Notes: generated from the sequence alone by a model not told the origin. A DNA stretch of 17,505 nt from Acidobacteriaceae bacterium UBA1307 (GCA_002307235.1 DBTV01000022.1:1-17505); one strand, 5' to 3'; shown: positions 1-7,039, counted from the first letter of the stretch. A program made the numbers and translations.

Positions 1-1
1 G

Positions 2-273
2 TGCGAAAAAAGATGGACACTACCCATTAATGCCATTGGACGCTCGGGTGGCAGCGCTTACCACGGCATGCTGTATGCCTACGGCCGCACCACCAGATGA
101 ACTCGGTCGATTGGATTGCAAAATACGCGGGCGAGCCCTCGCCGCAAGATAGGCAGATTTATCCCGGATTTACCATCGGTGGTCCGGTCATGATTCCTGG
201 AAGGCAGTTCAACCGCAGCAAGAAGCTGACGTTCTTTCTCGGCGCAGAGGAATACGCCCAGCGCGATTTCAGC
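2..273 (+). pseudogene. TonB-dependent receptor (Oar-like) fragment, frameshifted
   Basis: This is a broken internal piece of an outer-membrane TonB-dependent receptor, the kind that imports large substrates such as oligosaccharides. Two frames must be joined. Positions 2-97 (frame 2) read GRSGGSAYHGMLYAYGRT and then hit a TGA stop. Positions 97-273 (frame 1) continue with QIYPGFTIGGPVMIPG and then KKLTFFLGAEEYAQRD. The order 'GS.YHG..Y.YGR', then 'GFTIGGPV.IPG', then 'K.TFF.GAEE' is that of the plug/early barrel region of acidobacterial Oar-like receptors. The signal peptide, most of the plug and nearly all of the barrel are missing on this side; the 5' end lies at or beyond the window edge. 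It runs into the VWFA-domain remnant around 255-285. The family call is from memory of motifs, and the exact junction is uncertain. Confidence 0.65.
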
Positions 274-274
274 G

Positions 275-1254
275 CAGATCAGCTTGCTCTCTATCTCGGA
301 TCAAGGGCATCCTGGCCACAAAAATCTGATCTGGATCGGCCGCGGTTTTCCTGCGTTTCAGTGGGATCATCTTGATGCGCAGAAAGCGGCTGCAATGCAG
401 GCCGTCATGGCATCGTGCATTGATCAGATGCGTGACGCACGAATCACTCTTTACGAACTCGATCCCGCCGGAGTTTCTTCCTCATCAGAGACGATGGATG
501 CCAATGGCTTCGTGATCCCCGGAAACCCCTTTGAGAATCAGGTCGATTTTGATTCCATGGTAAAGGCCACGGGAGAAATGGCCCTGCACGGGCAAAATGA
601 CGTTGATCGCCAGATTGTGCAGGCGGTTCGCAATGGCGAAAACTTTTATACCTTTCCTATCGTCCCCGCTTTACGGAGGAGGGCAATCCTAAAAACTTCC
701 GTGCGATCCAGGTTCAGATGGAAAGCAAGAGTCTGATTGCCATGAGTCGGGAAGGATATTACGCGACTCCGCCGGAATTACCCGAGGCACAAAAAACGCA
801 CGAGCACCTGTCGCCACAGTTGGCCATGGAGCTGGCCTCGGCCATTTCTGGCCTGATGGTCTTCGATGGGCTTCCGCTTACGGTACCGAGGAGTATCACC
901 GATCCGAACGTGTTCCATATAACGTTTCCTGCTACGGCGCTTAACTTGCAAAAGACATCAGAGAAATCAACGGGCGATGTGTTGTTTATTGCCCTCAGCT
1001 ATGATATGCACGGAAGATTGTTGGATACCGCGGGCAAGGTGGTGTCGCTCGATAAGCCGACCAGTGGTTCTCCTTTTCAGGCTTCAGGCATTGTGCAGGT
1101 TTCTACCCTGATTAAAACAGTGCCGCCTGCAGCGCGCATCCGGTTTGTCCTTCGTTCCAGCAGTAATGGGAACATCGGGACAGAGAATTTTTTCCTGATA
1201 GATCGTGATCATCTCCGCGATCCATCGACAGGACTATCAGCTAAAAAACGATGA
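275..1254 (+). pseudogene. VWFA-domain protein, 5'-truncated and frameshifted
   Basis: This is the remnant of a VWFA-domain protein common in Acidobacteriota, usually secreted and of unknown role. Frame 2 (from about 275) reads GHPGHKNLIWIGRGFP, then MRDARITLYELDPAGVS, then NDVDRQIVQAVRNGENFYTF. The usual next segment, SYRPRF-TEEGNPKNFRAIQVQM, appears only in frame 1, so one base has been lost at about 652-657. Frame 1 then carries the C-terminal half (SREGYYATPPELPEAQ onward) to the stop at 1252-1254. The N-terminal half with the signal peptide and the DxSxS metal site is absent; TonB-receptor sequence sits in its place. The gene is therefore dead twice over: truncated and frameshifted. A 54-codon open stretch from ATG 1251 overlaps its end and resembles nothing I know. 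Confidence 0.7.
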
Positions 1255-1598
1255 AGGCTATCCTTGGCGAACTTCCGATTGCCGGTAAAGGTATTGGTGC
1301 GTTCCGGGTTTTAAAGGATGGTGTCTCGCTCGTCAGTTGGGTTGTTATCCGCCAGTCCAATAGGCCATTGACAACAGCATTTCAGAGGCGTGCATCCAAG
1401 TCTGCACTCGCCTGATGATTGTTTACGCTACAGAGCAGAGGCTATGCAACAGGTAGAAGTTTCGGCTTGCCTGTATTTTCCTTTTGCCTCAACTGCCTTG
1501 TATACTTTTTCGGAGAAACTAGCCCACATCGAATGCACGCGTATTTGTGTTTGTGAGCGTGACAGACTTTTTGTCTCAGGCGAGCAGAGGCTCAACTT
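1255..1598. other. Intergenic stretch before lacI
   Basis: I see no convincing gene in these 344 bases. A TATACT hexamer at 1501-1506 could be a -10 box for the downstream LacI gene, but no good -35 lies at 16-18 bases. Short open stretches on both strands have no recognisable motif and no ribosome binding site. Confidence 0.4.
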
Positions 1599-2654
1599 TT
1601 GACGATAACAAAACGAAAATATGCACCATCCATCCCGGAGCAGAAGCGAACAAGCCTGAAGGATCTGGCAAATTATCTGGGACTGTCCCAGACCACCATC
1701 TCGTTCGTGCTGAATGACACCCCCTTGGCGAAAGGCCTTTCCGCAGAGACCCGGCGCCGCGTACGCGAGGCAGCTCGTAAGTTCAACTATCGTCCTAGCT
1801 ACTTCGCTCTCAATTTGAACAAACGAAGCAGTGAGTGTGTTGGCGTCATTGCGCCCGAACACAGCGAAGGTTTTTTTACCTCGGTGATGGATGGTGTCGA
1901 GAGGTATTTGATCAAGAAGAATTTCATGTATTTCACGGTTTGCCATTACTGGAAGCCACAATTGGTGAAGAACTATCCGGATTTGCTCGCCCGACGCGGT
2001 GCCGAAGGGCTTCTATTGCTGAACACCAATGCGGACTTCGATTCCATTCTTCCGGTAGTGGCCATTGCGGCGCACCGTGAAAAAAGTGGTGTCACCAATG
2101 TAAGCATCGATCACGCTCAAGCCGCGCGCATGACGATCGCCCATCTTTATGAGGCAGGACATCGAAAAATTGCCTTCATGAAAGGCCATCGCCACATCAT
2201 GGATGCGGAGCCCCGCTGGCAGACGATGATGGCAGTGGCAAAGGAGTTCGGCGTACAGCCGACGCCGGAACGCACGGTACAGATGAGGTCAAACAGTTGG
2301 TCACCGCAGGTTGGATACAAAGCGACGAAACAGATCCTCAATGTTACGCGAGATTTCACTGCGTTGGTCTGCTTTAACGATACTGCGGCAATGGGATCAA
2401 TTCGTGCCCTGCATGAGGCGGGAATGCAGGTTCCACGCGATGTTTCCGTAATCGGCTTCGACGACATTGCTAGCGCGCAGTTTCATGTTCCCAGCCTGAC
2501 CACGATCAGGCAGCCACTGGATGCGATGGGCAAAAAGGCCGCAATGATTCTGCTAGACAGGATTGCGCGGCCAGTTCAGCCATACCCTTCCACAGTGTCC
2601 ATGCCTCCCGAATTGGTCGTGCGTGAGAGCACGGGGAAGGTGCGTCGACGCTGA
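1599..2654 (+). CDS. LacI-family transcriptional regulator
   Basis: This is a sugar-responsive DNA-binding repressor or activator of the LacI/GalR family, 351 residues, about the usual length. Residues 18-70 form the helix-turn-helix and hinge region (SLKDLANYLGLSQTTISFVL, then LSAETRRRVREAARKFNYRP). Residues about 80-340 form the periplasmic-binding-protein-like effector domain (CVGVIAPEHSEGFFTSVMDG, AEGLLLLNT, EAGHRKIAFMKGH, ALVCFNDTAAMGSIRALHEA, DVSVIGFDDIASAQFHVPSL, TTIRQPLDAMGKKAA). The start is a TTG at 1599 with GCAGAGG about ten bases upstream; no better ATG is available. In Acidobacteriota such regulators usually sit beside TonB-receptor and carbohydrate genes, and here the neighbouring receptor and VWFA genes are wrecked, so its target may be gone. 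It reads intact from start to stop. The effector is unknown. Confidence 0.9.
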   Translation: MTITKRKYAPSIPEQKRTSLKDLANYLGLSQTTISFVLNDTPLAKGLSAETRRRVREAARKFNYRPSYFALNLNKRSSECVGVIAPEHSEGFFTSVMDGVERYLIKKNFMYFTVCHYWKPQLVKNYPDLLARRGAEGLLLLNTNADFDSILPVVAIAAHREKSGVTNVSIDHAQAARMTIAHLYEAGHRKIAFMKGHRHIMDAEPRWQTMMAVAKEFGVQPTPERTVQMRSNSWSPQVGYKATKQILNVTRDFTALVCFNDTAAMGSIRALHEAGMQVPRDVSVIGFDDIASAQFHVPSLTTIRQPLDAMGKKAAMILLDRIARPVQPYPSTVSMPPELVVRESTGKVRRR

Positions 2655-2694
2655 GCAAGGAACTGGCACATTTGCTCATACGCTAAGCGAGCAA
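2652..2694 (+). other. Alternative hairpins at the lacI stop codon
   Basis: TGAGCAA (2652-2658, including the lacI stop) is perfectly complementary to TTGCTCA (2672-2678). The latter can instead pair with GAGCAA at 2689-2694. The two hairpins exclude each other. There is no T-run, so this is not a standard terminator. Confidence 0.35.
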
Positions 2695-2738
2695 TGACCA
2701 CGCAGAGAAAATCGCAGTTGTGATCCCATTCTGCATGC

Positions 2739-2954
2739 ATGCGCCATGGTGTATCCAATCTTCTCAGAGAGAATGATGCTGACATCAATACAGCTCAGGA
2801 ATTGCTTCGTCACGCTGACAACAGGATCACACTGGACATTGACCAGCAAACAGTAACGGGAGAAAGAAGGGCTGCTCGGAAATTGGCAGTCAACACGCTT
2901 TGGGGAGGAGAAAATCTCTGCGCCCTTAAGAACCCAGACTGTGATGAGAATTAA
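2739..2954 (+). pseudogene. Tyrosine recombinase (phage-type integrase) C-terminal remnant
   Basis: This is the last part of a tyrosine site-specific recombinase. Residues 2-20 (RHGVSNLLRENDADINTAQ) match the Arg box around the second catalytic Arg (usually H-x-x-R-H). ELLRHADNRITLDI follows, where the family reads ELLRHa..rvTLdiYqqa. The catalytic Tyr position is Asp here (IDQQ, codon GAC). A TGA at 2721-2723 closes the frame just upstream, and the N-terminal arm-binding and core domains and first catalytic Arg are missing. It is therefore not functional. It ends about 40 bases from the 3' end of the tRNA-Val gene, where such integrases commonly insert their element. No start codon or ribosome binding site is defended; 2739 is simply the first ATG. 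Confidence 0.8.
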
Positions 2955-2992
2955 GCGATCATGCTTGCAAGTAAATGATTTTCTTTAATTTA

Positions 2993-3070
2993 TGGTAGGC
3001 ACGACTGGATTCGAACCAGCGACCTCTTCCGTGTCAAGGAAGCGCTCTAACCGGGCTGAGCTACGCGCCT
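2993..3070 (-). tRNA. tRNA-Val (anticodon GAC)
   Basis: Read on the minus strand, this 78-base cloverleaf has a 7-bp acceptor stem (AGGCGCG with CGTGCCT, one G-T pair) and a D-arm GCTC/GAGC. The anticodon stem CTTCC/GGAAG holds the loop TTGACAC, giving anticodon GAC (Val). The T-arm is GCTGG-TTCGAAT-CCAGT, the discriminator is A, and CCA is encoded. The 3' end faces the integrase remnant and the decayed genes to the left. Confidence 0.96.
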
Positions 3071-3543
3071 ACATAGGTCCAACAAAATCAGTGTATCAGG
3101 ATCGGAGTCTGGAGGAAAGTCGGGGCGCGAACGAAGGCGAACGATGAGGCGGAGGAAGGGCGATGATGGAAATTAACATTATATTTTTCAATACGTTAAT
3201 AGAGAATCCCTTTTTGAAAAATCTGGGCGGGGTGCGTCTGGTCGGCGGTGATTTTTGGATTGCCCGCTGGTTTTTCGCAGCGATTGCGTGCATTTTGGCC
3301 GGATCAGGCAATTTCCCGGACACGCAGAGGCAAATTTCGCGTGCCCGGAGCATCATGCAGGACGTAAGAGCAGGATTTCAAAAAGATTCCGTATCGCGTT
3401 GCGCCGCAGTGCGATACCATCGTTGTCAAATCGATCTGTGCGTCTCCGCGGCCTGCATGGGCAGCGTGTGCACGGATCCGGCAGCCACGCGGCTCTATCG
3501 GTAGGAAACGCCGCTGGCGCGGAGTTTTTTGCCCGAATCTGCC
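3071..3543. other. Intergenic stretch with a strong hairpin at 3391-3417
   Basis: I find no convincing gene in these roughly 470 bases. Open stretches exist on both strands but have no motif, no domain and no good ribosome binding site. An AT-rich block lies at 3170-3235. At 3391-3417 two 12-base arms, GTATCGCGTTGC and GCAGTGCGATAC, pair completely (two G-T wobbles) around a GCC loop. On the minus strand a T5 run follows six bases after the stem, so it could be a weak terminator in that direction, or a structured leader element. Confidence 0.5.
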
Positions 3544-4158
3544 ATGCGTGATGAATCCACGATGCATCTGAATCCGCTGCGTACCGCCCCGAATCTTCTG
3601 ACCTTGCTGCGTATCTGCCTTGTGCCGATTCTGGTGGCGGCAACGCTGGGGGATCATTATTTTCTGAGCTTTGTGCTGTTTATTGTGGCAGGGCTGACCG
3701 ATGCGCTCGACGGCGCACTGGCGCGGTTGCTGCATCAGCGCTCGGTGCTGGGGGCCTATCTGGACCCGGTGGCCGACAAACTGCTGTTGAGCACGCTGTT
3801 TCTGGTGCTGATGTACAAACACCTGATTCCAGTGACGGTGACGGTGTTGGTCTTCGGTCGCGACGTGGGCATTCTGCTGGTGGCCGCGATTCTGTATGCG
3901 GCTGCTGGCCATCGCGAGTTTCTCCCGAGCCTTTTTGGCAAGGCCAACACGCTGGCGCAGGTGACGACGGTGGCGATTGTGCTGCTGGCGCAGATTCACG
4001 CGACGCCGACGCTCTTGCTGTGCCGCAAGCTGGCGCTGGAGGCGACGATGGTGCTGACGGTGGTCTCAGGGCTGCACTATGCCTGGTTGGTGGCGCGCAA
4101 GAACGGAACGCATGAGGCGAACGGCAAGACCGTGCCCGCGACCAAGGTGGCGCGCTAG
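3544..4158 (+). CDS. pgsA: CDP-alcohol phosphatidyltransferase, probable phosphatidylglycerophosphate synthase
   Basis: This integral membrane enzyme transfers a phosphatidyl group from CDP-diacylglycerol to an alcohol, most likely glycerol-3-phosphate, in anionic phospholipid synthesis. From ATG 3544 it has 204 residues, near the family norm. The diagnostic motif is complete: D53-x2-D56-G57-x2-A60-R61-x8-G70-x3-D74-x3-D78 (DALDGALARLL, then LGAYLDPVADK). These residues bind two metals and the CDP moiety. Hydrophobic stretches at about 17-34, 38-52, 83-130 and 140-175 fit five or six membrane helices. The start is uncertain. TTG 3529 lies just after a GGAG, ATG 3544 follows, and ATG 3562 would give an N-terminus (MHLNPLRTAPNLLTLLR) most like known PgsA. 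Glycerol-3-phosphate as acceptor is an inference; other CDP-alcohol transferases share the motif. Confidence 0.85.
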   Translation: MRDESTMHLNPLRTAPNLLTLLRICLVPILVAATLGDHYFLSFVLFIVAGLTDALDGALARLLHQRSVLGAYLDPVADKLLLSTLFLVLMYKHLIPVTVTVLVFGRDVGILLVAAILYAAAGHREFLPSLFGKANTLAQVTTVAIVLLAQIHATPTLLLCRKLALEATMVLTVVSGLHYAWLVARKNGTHEANGKTVPATKVAR

Positions 4159-4231
4159 GCTAGGTGCAAAGCGACCCGCTGGCGGTCCGTAGCCCACAGA
4201 ACCGGCCATAAAAGGCGAGACCTGCACAAGG

Positions 4232-4257
4232 CGCCGTGATCGGCCGTCAGGCGTTTT
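4232..4257 (+). terminator. Candidate rho-independent terminator of the phosphatidyltransferase gene
   Basis: CGCC-TGA (one bulged G) at 4232-4239 pairs with TCA-GGCG at 4247-4253 around a 7-base loop, followed by TTTT. It overlaps the 3' end of the convergent small gene. The U-run is short, so the call is moderate. Confidence 0.4.
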
Positions 4258-4417
4258 CCTCGTCTTCTTCGGTTACGGGAGGCGCGTCCTCTTCGAGCTG
4301 TATATCACTAAACTCTTCTGAGTCAAAGACTTCGCCACATTCCAGGCATTCGACAAATTCGACATCGTCGTGCCGGGAAACAATTCGGACCCTCGGGTGT
4401 TTACAGACACTCGCCAT
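4247..4417 (-). CDS. Small acidic zinc-ribbon-like protein, function unknown
   Basis: This is a 56-residue protein (MASVCKHPRVRIVSRHDDVE onward) that I cannot name. It has C5-x-H7 and C30-x2-C33 (ECLECGEVF), spaced like a small zinc ribbon, followed by a very acidic tail (SEEFSDIQLEEDAPP, then EEDEENA). The same frame stays open upstream to a TTG at 4582. I prefer ATG 4417 because a promoter-like TTGAAA-17-GACAAT lies inside that upstream stretch and because the conserved-looking part starts at this Met. No clear Shine-Dalgarno is present (AATCCAACAAAA precedes ATG). It is transcribed away from the iscR operon and converges on the phosphatidyltransferase gene. It could be a metal-binding or nucleic-acid-binding adaptor; that is a guess. 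Confidence 0.6.
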   Translation of the reverse strand: MASVCKHPRVRIVSRHDDVEFVECLECGEVFDSEEFSDIQLEEDAPPVTEEDEENA

Positions 4418-4477
4418 TTTTGTTGGATTCAATTGAAACAAAAGCTCTTCTGGAGCCTTGAAAACCCCTCGCGCAAG

Positions 4478-4506
4478 ATTGTCCCCGATCTTTGAGAGGT
4501 TTTCAA
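4478..4506 (-). promoter_or_regulatory. Candidate sigma-70 promoter of the small zinc-ribbon gene
   Basis: On the minus strand, TTGAAA (4506-4501) and GACAAT (4483-4478) are separated by exactly 17 bases. Transcription would begin near 4471, giving a leader of about 55 bases before ATG 4417. Confidence 0.5.
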
Positions 4507-4589
4507 GCAAAAGTTTGTAAAGAAAAAGATGATTTTCCCAAATCCTTTTTTCTGCTGGTACATCTGATTGTGCAGAGGGCAAGGTTCGC

Positions 4590-4619
4590 TTGAAACACGG
4601 ACCGGAACGGTCCTATACT
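4590..4619 (+). promoter_or_regulatory. iscR operon promoter with a palindromic operator in its spacer
   Basis: TTGAAA (4590-4595), an 18-base spacer and TATACT (4614-4619) form a near-consensus sigma-70 promoter about 22 bases of leader upstream of the iscR ATG. The spacer contains a perfect inverted repeat, GGACCG-GAA-CGGTCC, at 4599-4613, abutting the -10 box. A protein bound there would block RNA polymerase. A further GGTCCG half-site lies at about 4636-4641, just before the start codon. The site does not resemble the E. coli IscR type 1 or type 2 motifs as I recall them. Autorepression by IscR is an inference from position and family. Confidence 0.75.
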
Positions 4620-4647
4620 GAACACAGACTGAAGAGGTCCGAGATTT

Positions 4648-5103
4648 ATGCTCAGGCTCACCAAAAAAGCCGATTACGGATTGATCGCGCTGAAGTTTCT
4701 GGCCGAACATCCAGAGGCCAGCGCGGTCAGCGCCAAGGATGTGGCCGAGGCGTACAAGATTCCGGCGCAACTGCTGGCGAAGATTTTGCAGACGCTGACC
4801 AAGAAGGGCCTGTTGCGTTCGCAGGCGGGCATGAATGGCGGCTACGCGCTGGCGCGCGATGCGCGTGCCATCTCTGCCTTTGAGGTGATTCTGGCGATTG
4901 ACGGGCCGTTGTTCATCACCTCGTGCACGAAGGGCGAGAAGTCTTGTGAGTTAAAGACCAGTTGCACGATCAAGGAGCCGCTGGCGCGCGTGAACGAGAC
5001 GATTGCCGGGGTTTTGCAAAGCATCAGCATTCAGGATTTGGCCGAACAGGCGCGGCCCGCCGCCAAAGGCCAGCTTGAACCGTTGGTTTCGGTCACGTTG
5101 TAG
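4648..5103 (+). CDS. iscR: Rrf2-family iron-sulphur cluster regulator IscR
   Basis: This transcription factor senses Fe-S cluster status and represses the ISC operon; it has 151 residues. The N-terminal winged helix spans about 1-70 (MLRLTKKADYGLIALKFLAE, then GLLRSQAGMNGGYALAR with the wing). A dimerisation helix and three cysteines, C93-x6-C100-x5-C106, follow; E. coli IscR has C92-x5-C98-x5-C104 plus His107. The fourth-ligand position here is Lys109 (CTIKEPL), and Glu43 of the E. coli recognition helix aligns with an Ala, so cluster ligation and DNA discrimination may differ. The start ATG 4648 has GAAGAGG about ten bases upstream. It heads the operon, 77 bases before iscS. The context makes IscR far more likely than another Rrf2 member. 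Confidence 0.92.
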   Translation: MLRLTKKADYGLIALKFLAEHPEASAVSAKDVAEAYKIPAQLLAKILQTLTKKGLLRSQAGMNGGYALARDARAISAFEVILAIDGPLFITSCTKGEKSCELKTSCTIKEPLARVNETIAGVLQSISIQDLAEQARPAAKGQLEPLVSVTL

Positions 5104-5180
5104 GACGGGCGACGAGATAAACCGCAGCTTCCCCTTCCGCGCAAGCGGAGCCGAGCTCAAGAAAAGGATTGGAGATCACG

Positions 5181-6434
5181 ATGGATACAGTTGTCAGCCA
5201 TGTCCCAGTGCCGGAGGGCGTAGCGCTCCCGATTTATATGGACAATCACGCCACGACGCCGCTCGATCCACGGGTGCTCGAGGCGATGATGCCATATTTG
5301 ACGACGACATTTGGCAATGCCGCCAGCCGCAATCATTCGTTTGGCTGGGAGGCGGAAAAGGCCGTCGATATTGCGCGCGAACAGATCGCGAGCCTGATTG
5401 GCGCCTCGTCGAAGGAGATCATCTTTACCTCGGGCGCGACCGAGAGTGACAACCTGGCGCTGAAGGGCGTGGCAGAGATGTATCGCGAGCGCGGCAACCA
5501 CATCATTACGCAGGCGACCGAGCACAAGGCGATTCTCGATACGTGCAAGCATCTGGAGAAGCGCGGCTACCGGGTGACCTATCTGCCGGTGAAGGCCGAT
5601 GGCCTAATTGATCTCGGCGACCTTGAGCGCGCCATTGATGACAAGACGATTCTGGTTTCGATTATGGCGGCTAACAACGAGATTGGTGTGCTGCAACCGA
5701 TTCGCGCGATCGGCAAGCTTTGTCACGAAAAGGGCGTGATCTTCCACTGCGACGCAGTGCAGATTCTCGGCAAGGTTCCCTTCCATGTGATCGAGGACAA
5801 TGTGGATCTGGCTTCGATCTCCGGACACAAAATTTATGGACCGAAGGGTGTGGGCGCGCTCTATGTGCGTCGGCGCAATCCTCGCGTGCAGGTTGCGGCG
5901 CAGATCGACGGCGGCGGCCATGAGCGCGGCATGCGTTCGGGCACGCTGAATGTACCGGGCATTGTGGGCCTGGGCAAGGCTTGTGAAATTGCGAAGGCGG
6001 AGATGGGCGAAGAGGCCGGCTACCTGCGGAATCTGCGCGATCACCTGAAGAACAAGCTTGAGTCGGCGCTGGACTTTGTGCATGTGAATGGTTCGATGGA
6101 GCACCGTTTGCCGGGCAACCTGAACATGAGTTTTCTCTATGTCGAGGGTGAGTCGCTGCTGATGGGCATCAACGATGTGGCGGTTTCATCGGGCTCGGCC
6201 TGCACCTCGGCGACGCTCGAACCGAGCTACGTGTTGAAGGCGCTTGGATTGGGCGATGATGTAGCCCACAGCTCGATTCGCTTCGGACTGGGACGGTTCA
6301 ACACGCTCGCCGAGGTCGACTATGTGGCCGATAAGGTGATCGACATTGTCAAGCACCTGCGTGAGCTTTCGCCGCTCTACGAGATGGCCAAAGAGGGCAT
6401 CGACCTGAGCAAGGTGGAGTGGACGGCGCACTAG
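5181..6434 (+). CDS. iscS: Cysteine desulfurase IscS
   Basis: This PLP enzyme converts cysteine to alanine and passes the persulphide sulphur to IscU. It has 417 residues against about 404 in E. coli. Visible landmarks are MDNHATTPLDP near the N-terminus, TSGATESDNLALKG, catalytic His115 (TEHKA), HCDAVQ, the PLP Lys217 (SGHKIYGPKG), RSGTLN, and the mobile loop with the active cysteine Cys341 (SSGSACTSATLEPSYVL). The C-terminal tail ends SKVEWTAH, the region that in E. coli contacts IscU. ATG 5181 is chosen over the in-frame TTG 5169 because GGAG at 5171-5174 sits six bases upstream of it. The N-terminus carries about 17 extra residues before the PIYMDNHATT core. It is second in the operon, with 185 bases before iscU. 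That gap has a small hairpin (AGCCACC, 6433-6439) directly at the stop codon. Confidence 0.98.
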   Translation: MDTVVSHVPVPEGVALPIYMDNHATTPLDPRVLEAMMPYLTTTFGNAASRNHSFGWEAEKAVDIAREQIASLIGASSKEIIFTSGATESDNLALKGVAEMYRERGNHIITQATEHKAILDTCKHLEKRGYRVTYLPVKADGLIDLGDLERAIDDKTILVSIMAANNEIGVLQPIRAIGKLCHEKGVIFHCDAVQILGKVPFHVIEDNVDLASISGHKIYGPKGVGALYVRRRNPRVQVAAQIDGGGHERGMRSGTLNVPGIVGLGKACEIAKAEMGEEAGYLRNLRDHLKNKLESALDFVHVNGSMEHRLPGNLNMSFLYVEGESLLMGINDVAVSSGSACTSATLEPSYVLKALGLGDDVAHSSIRFGLGRFNTLAEVDYVADKVIDIVKHLRELSPLYEMAKEGIDLSKVEWTAH

Positions 6435-6619
6435 CCACCTGCGGTGGGGCTAATCGCCTTCGGCTCGTTCCGCGCTCTTGAGACGCGCGGAGTTGGCCGG
6501 GACGCTGAAGCAAATGAGACGCGCAGCCTCTGTCAGAGCGAGAAAGATGCAACGATAGAGGCGGCAACGGAATCGAAAGAACAACCCGCGGCTTTTACCC
6601 GCGCTGAGGAGAAACAACG

Positions 6620-7039
6620 ATGGCATACAGCGACAAGGTCGTAGATCACTACAACAATCCGCGTAACGTGGGCACGCTCGACAAGAGCTCGGACGAAGTG
6701 GGCACGGGGCTGGTGGGCGCGCCGGAGTGCGGCGACGTAATGCGGCTGCAGATCAAGGTGAACCCGGAGACGCAGGTGATCGAAGAGGCGAAGTTCAAGA
6801 CCTTCGGCTGCGGATCGGCAATTGCCAGCTCATCGCTGGCGACCGAGTGGATCAAGGGGCGCACGGTCAATGACGCGCTTGAGATCAAGAACACCGACAT
6901 CGTGAAAGAGCTGTCGTTGCCGCCGGTGAAGATTCACTGCTCGGTGCTGGCCGAAGACGCGATTCGCGCGGCGATCGGCGACTGGAAAAAGAAGAACGGC
7001 GTGGCCGAAGAAGCCGAGCAGGCAACCGCAGCGCAATAA
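6620..7039 (+). CDS. iscU: Fe-S cluster assembly scaffold IscU
   Basis: This is the scaffold protein on which [2Fe-2S] clusters are built from IscS sulphur before transfer by HscA/HscB. It has 139 residues, a little longer than E. coli IscU (128), with an Ala/Glu-rich tail. Cluster ligands are Cys37 and Asp39 (APECGDVM), Cys64 (FGCGSAIASS) and Cys107 (HCSVLAEDAI). The motif LPPVK at 100-104 is the recognition site for HscA, which fits the hscA gene downstream. ATG 6620 follows GAGGAG with good spacing. The gene is followed by a perfect 11-bp hairpin and then iscA. Confidence 0.98.
   Translation: MAYSDKVVDHYNNPRNVGTLDKSSDEVGTGLVGAPECGDVMRLQIKVNPETQVIEEAKFKTFGCGSAIASSSLATEWIKGRTVNDALEIKNTDIVKELSLPPVKIHCSVLAEDAIRAAIGDWKKKNGVAEEAEQATAAQ

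Noticed and set aside
1428..1961. Possible gene antisense to the start of lacI
   Set aside because: It overlaps a well-supported LacI gene and has no family motif.
1..3000. Insertion sequence causing the decay
   Set aside because: No transposase motif or terminal inverted repeats were found in this stretch; only the integrase remnant is present.
3163..3504. Possible 113-residue gene on the plus strand between tRNA-Val and pgsA
   Set aside because: No recognisable motif, poor ribosome binding site, and a mixed composition; competing frames on both strands are equally open.
4418..4582. N-terminal extension of the small zinc-ribbon protein from TTG 4582
   Set aside because: A promoter-like sequence lies inside it and the extension has no motif; it would also run up against the iscR promoter.
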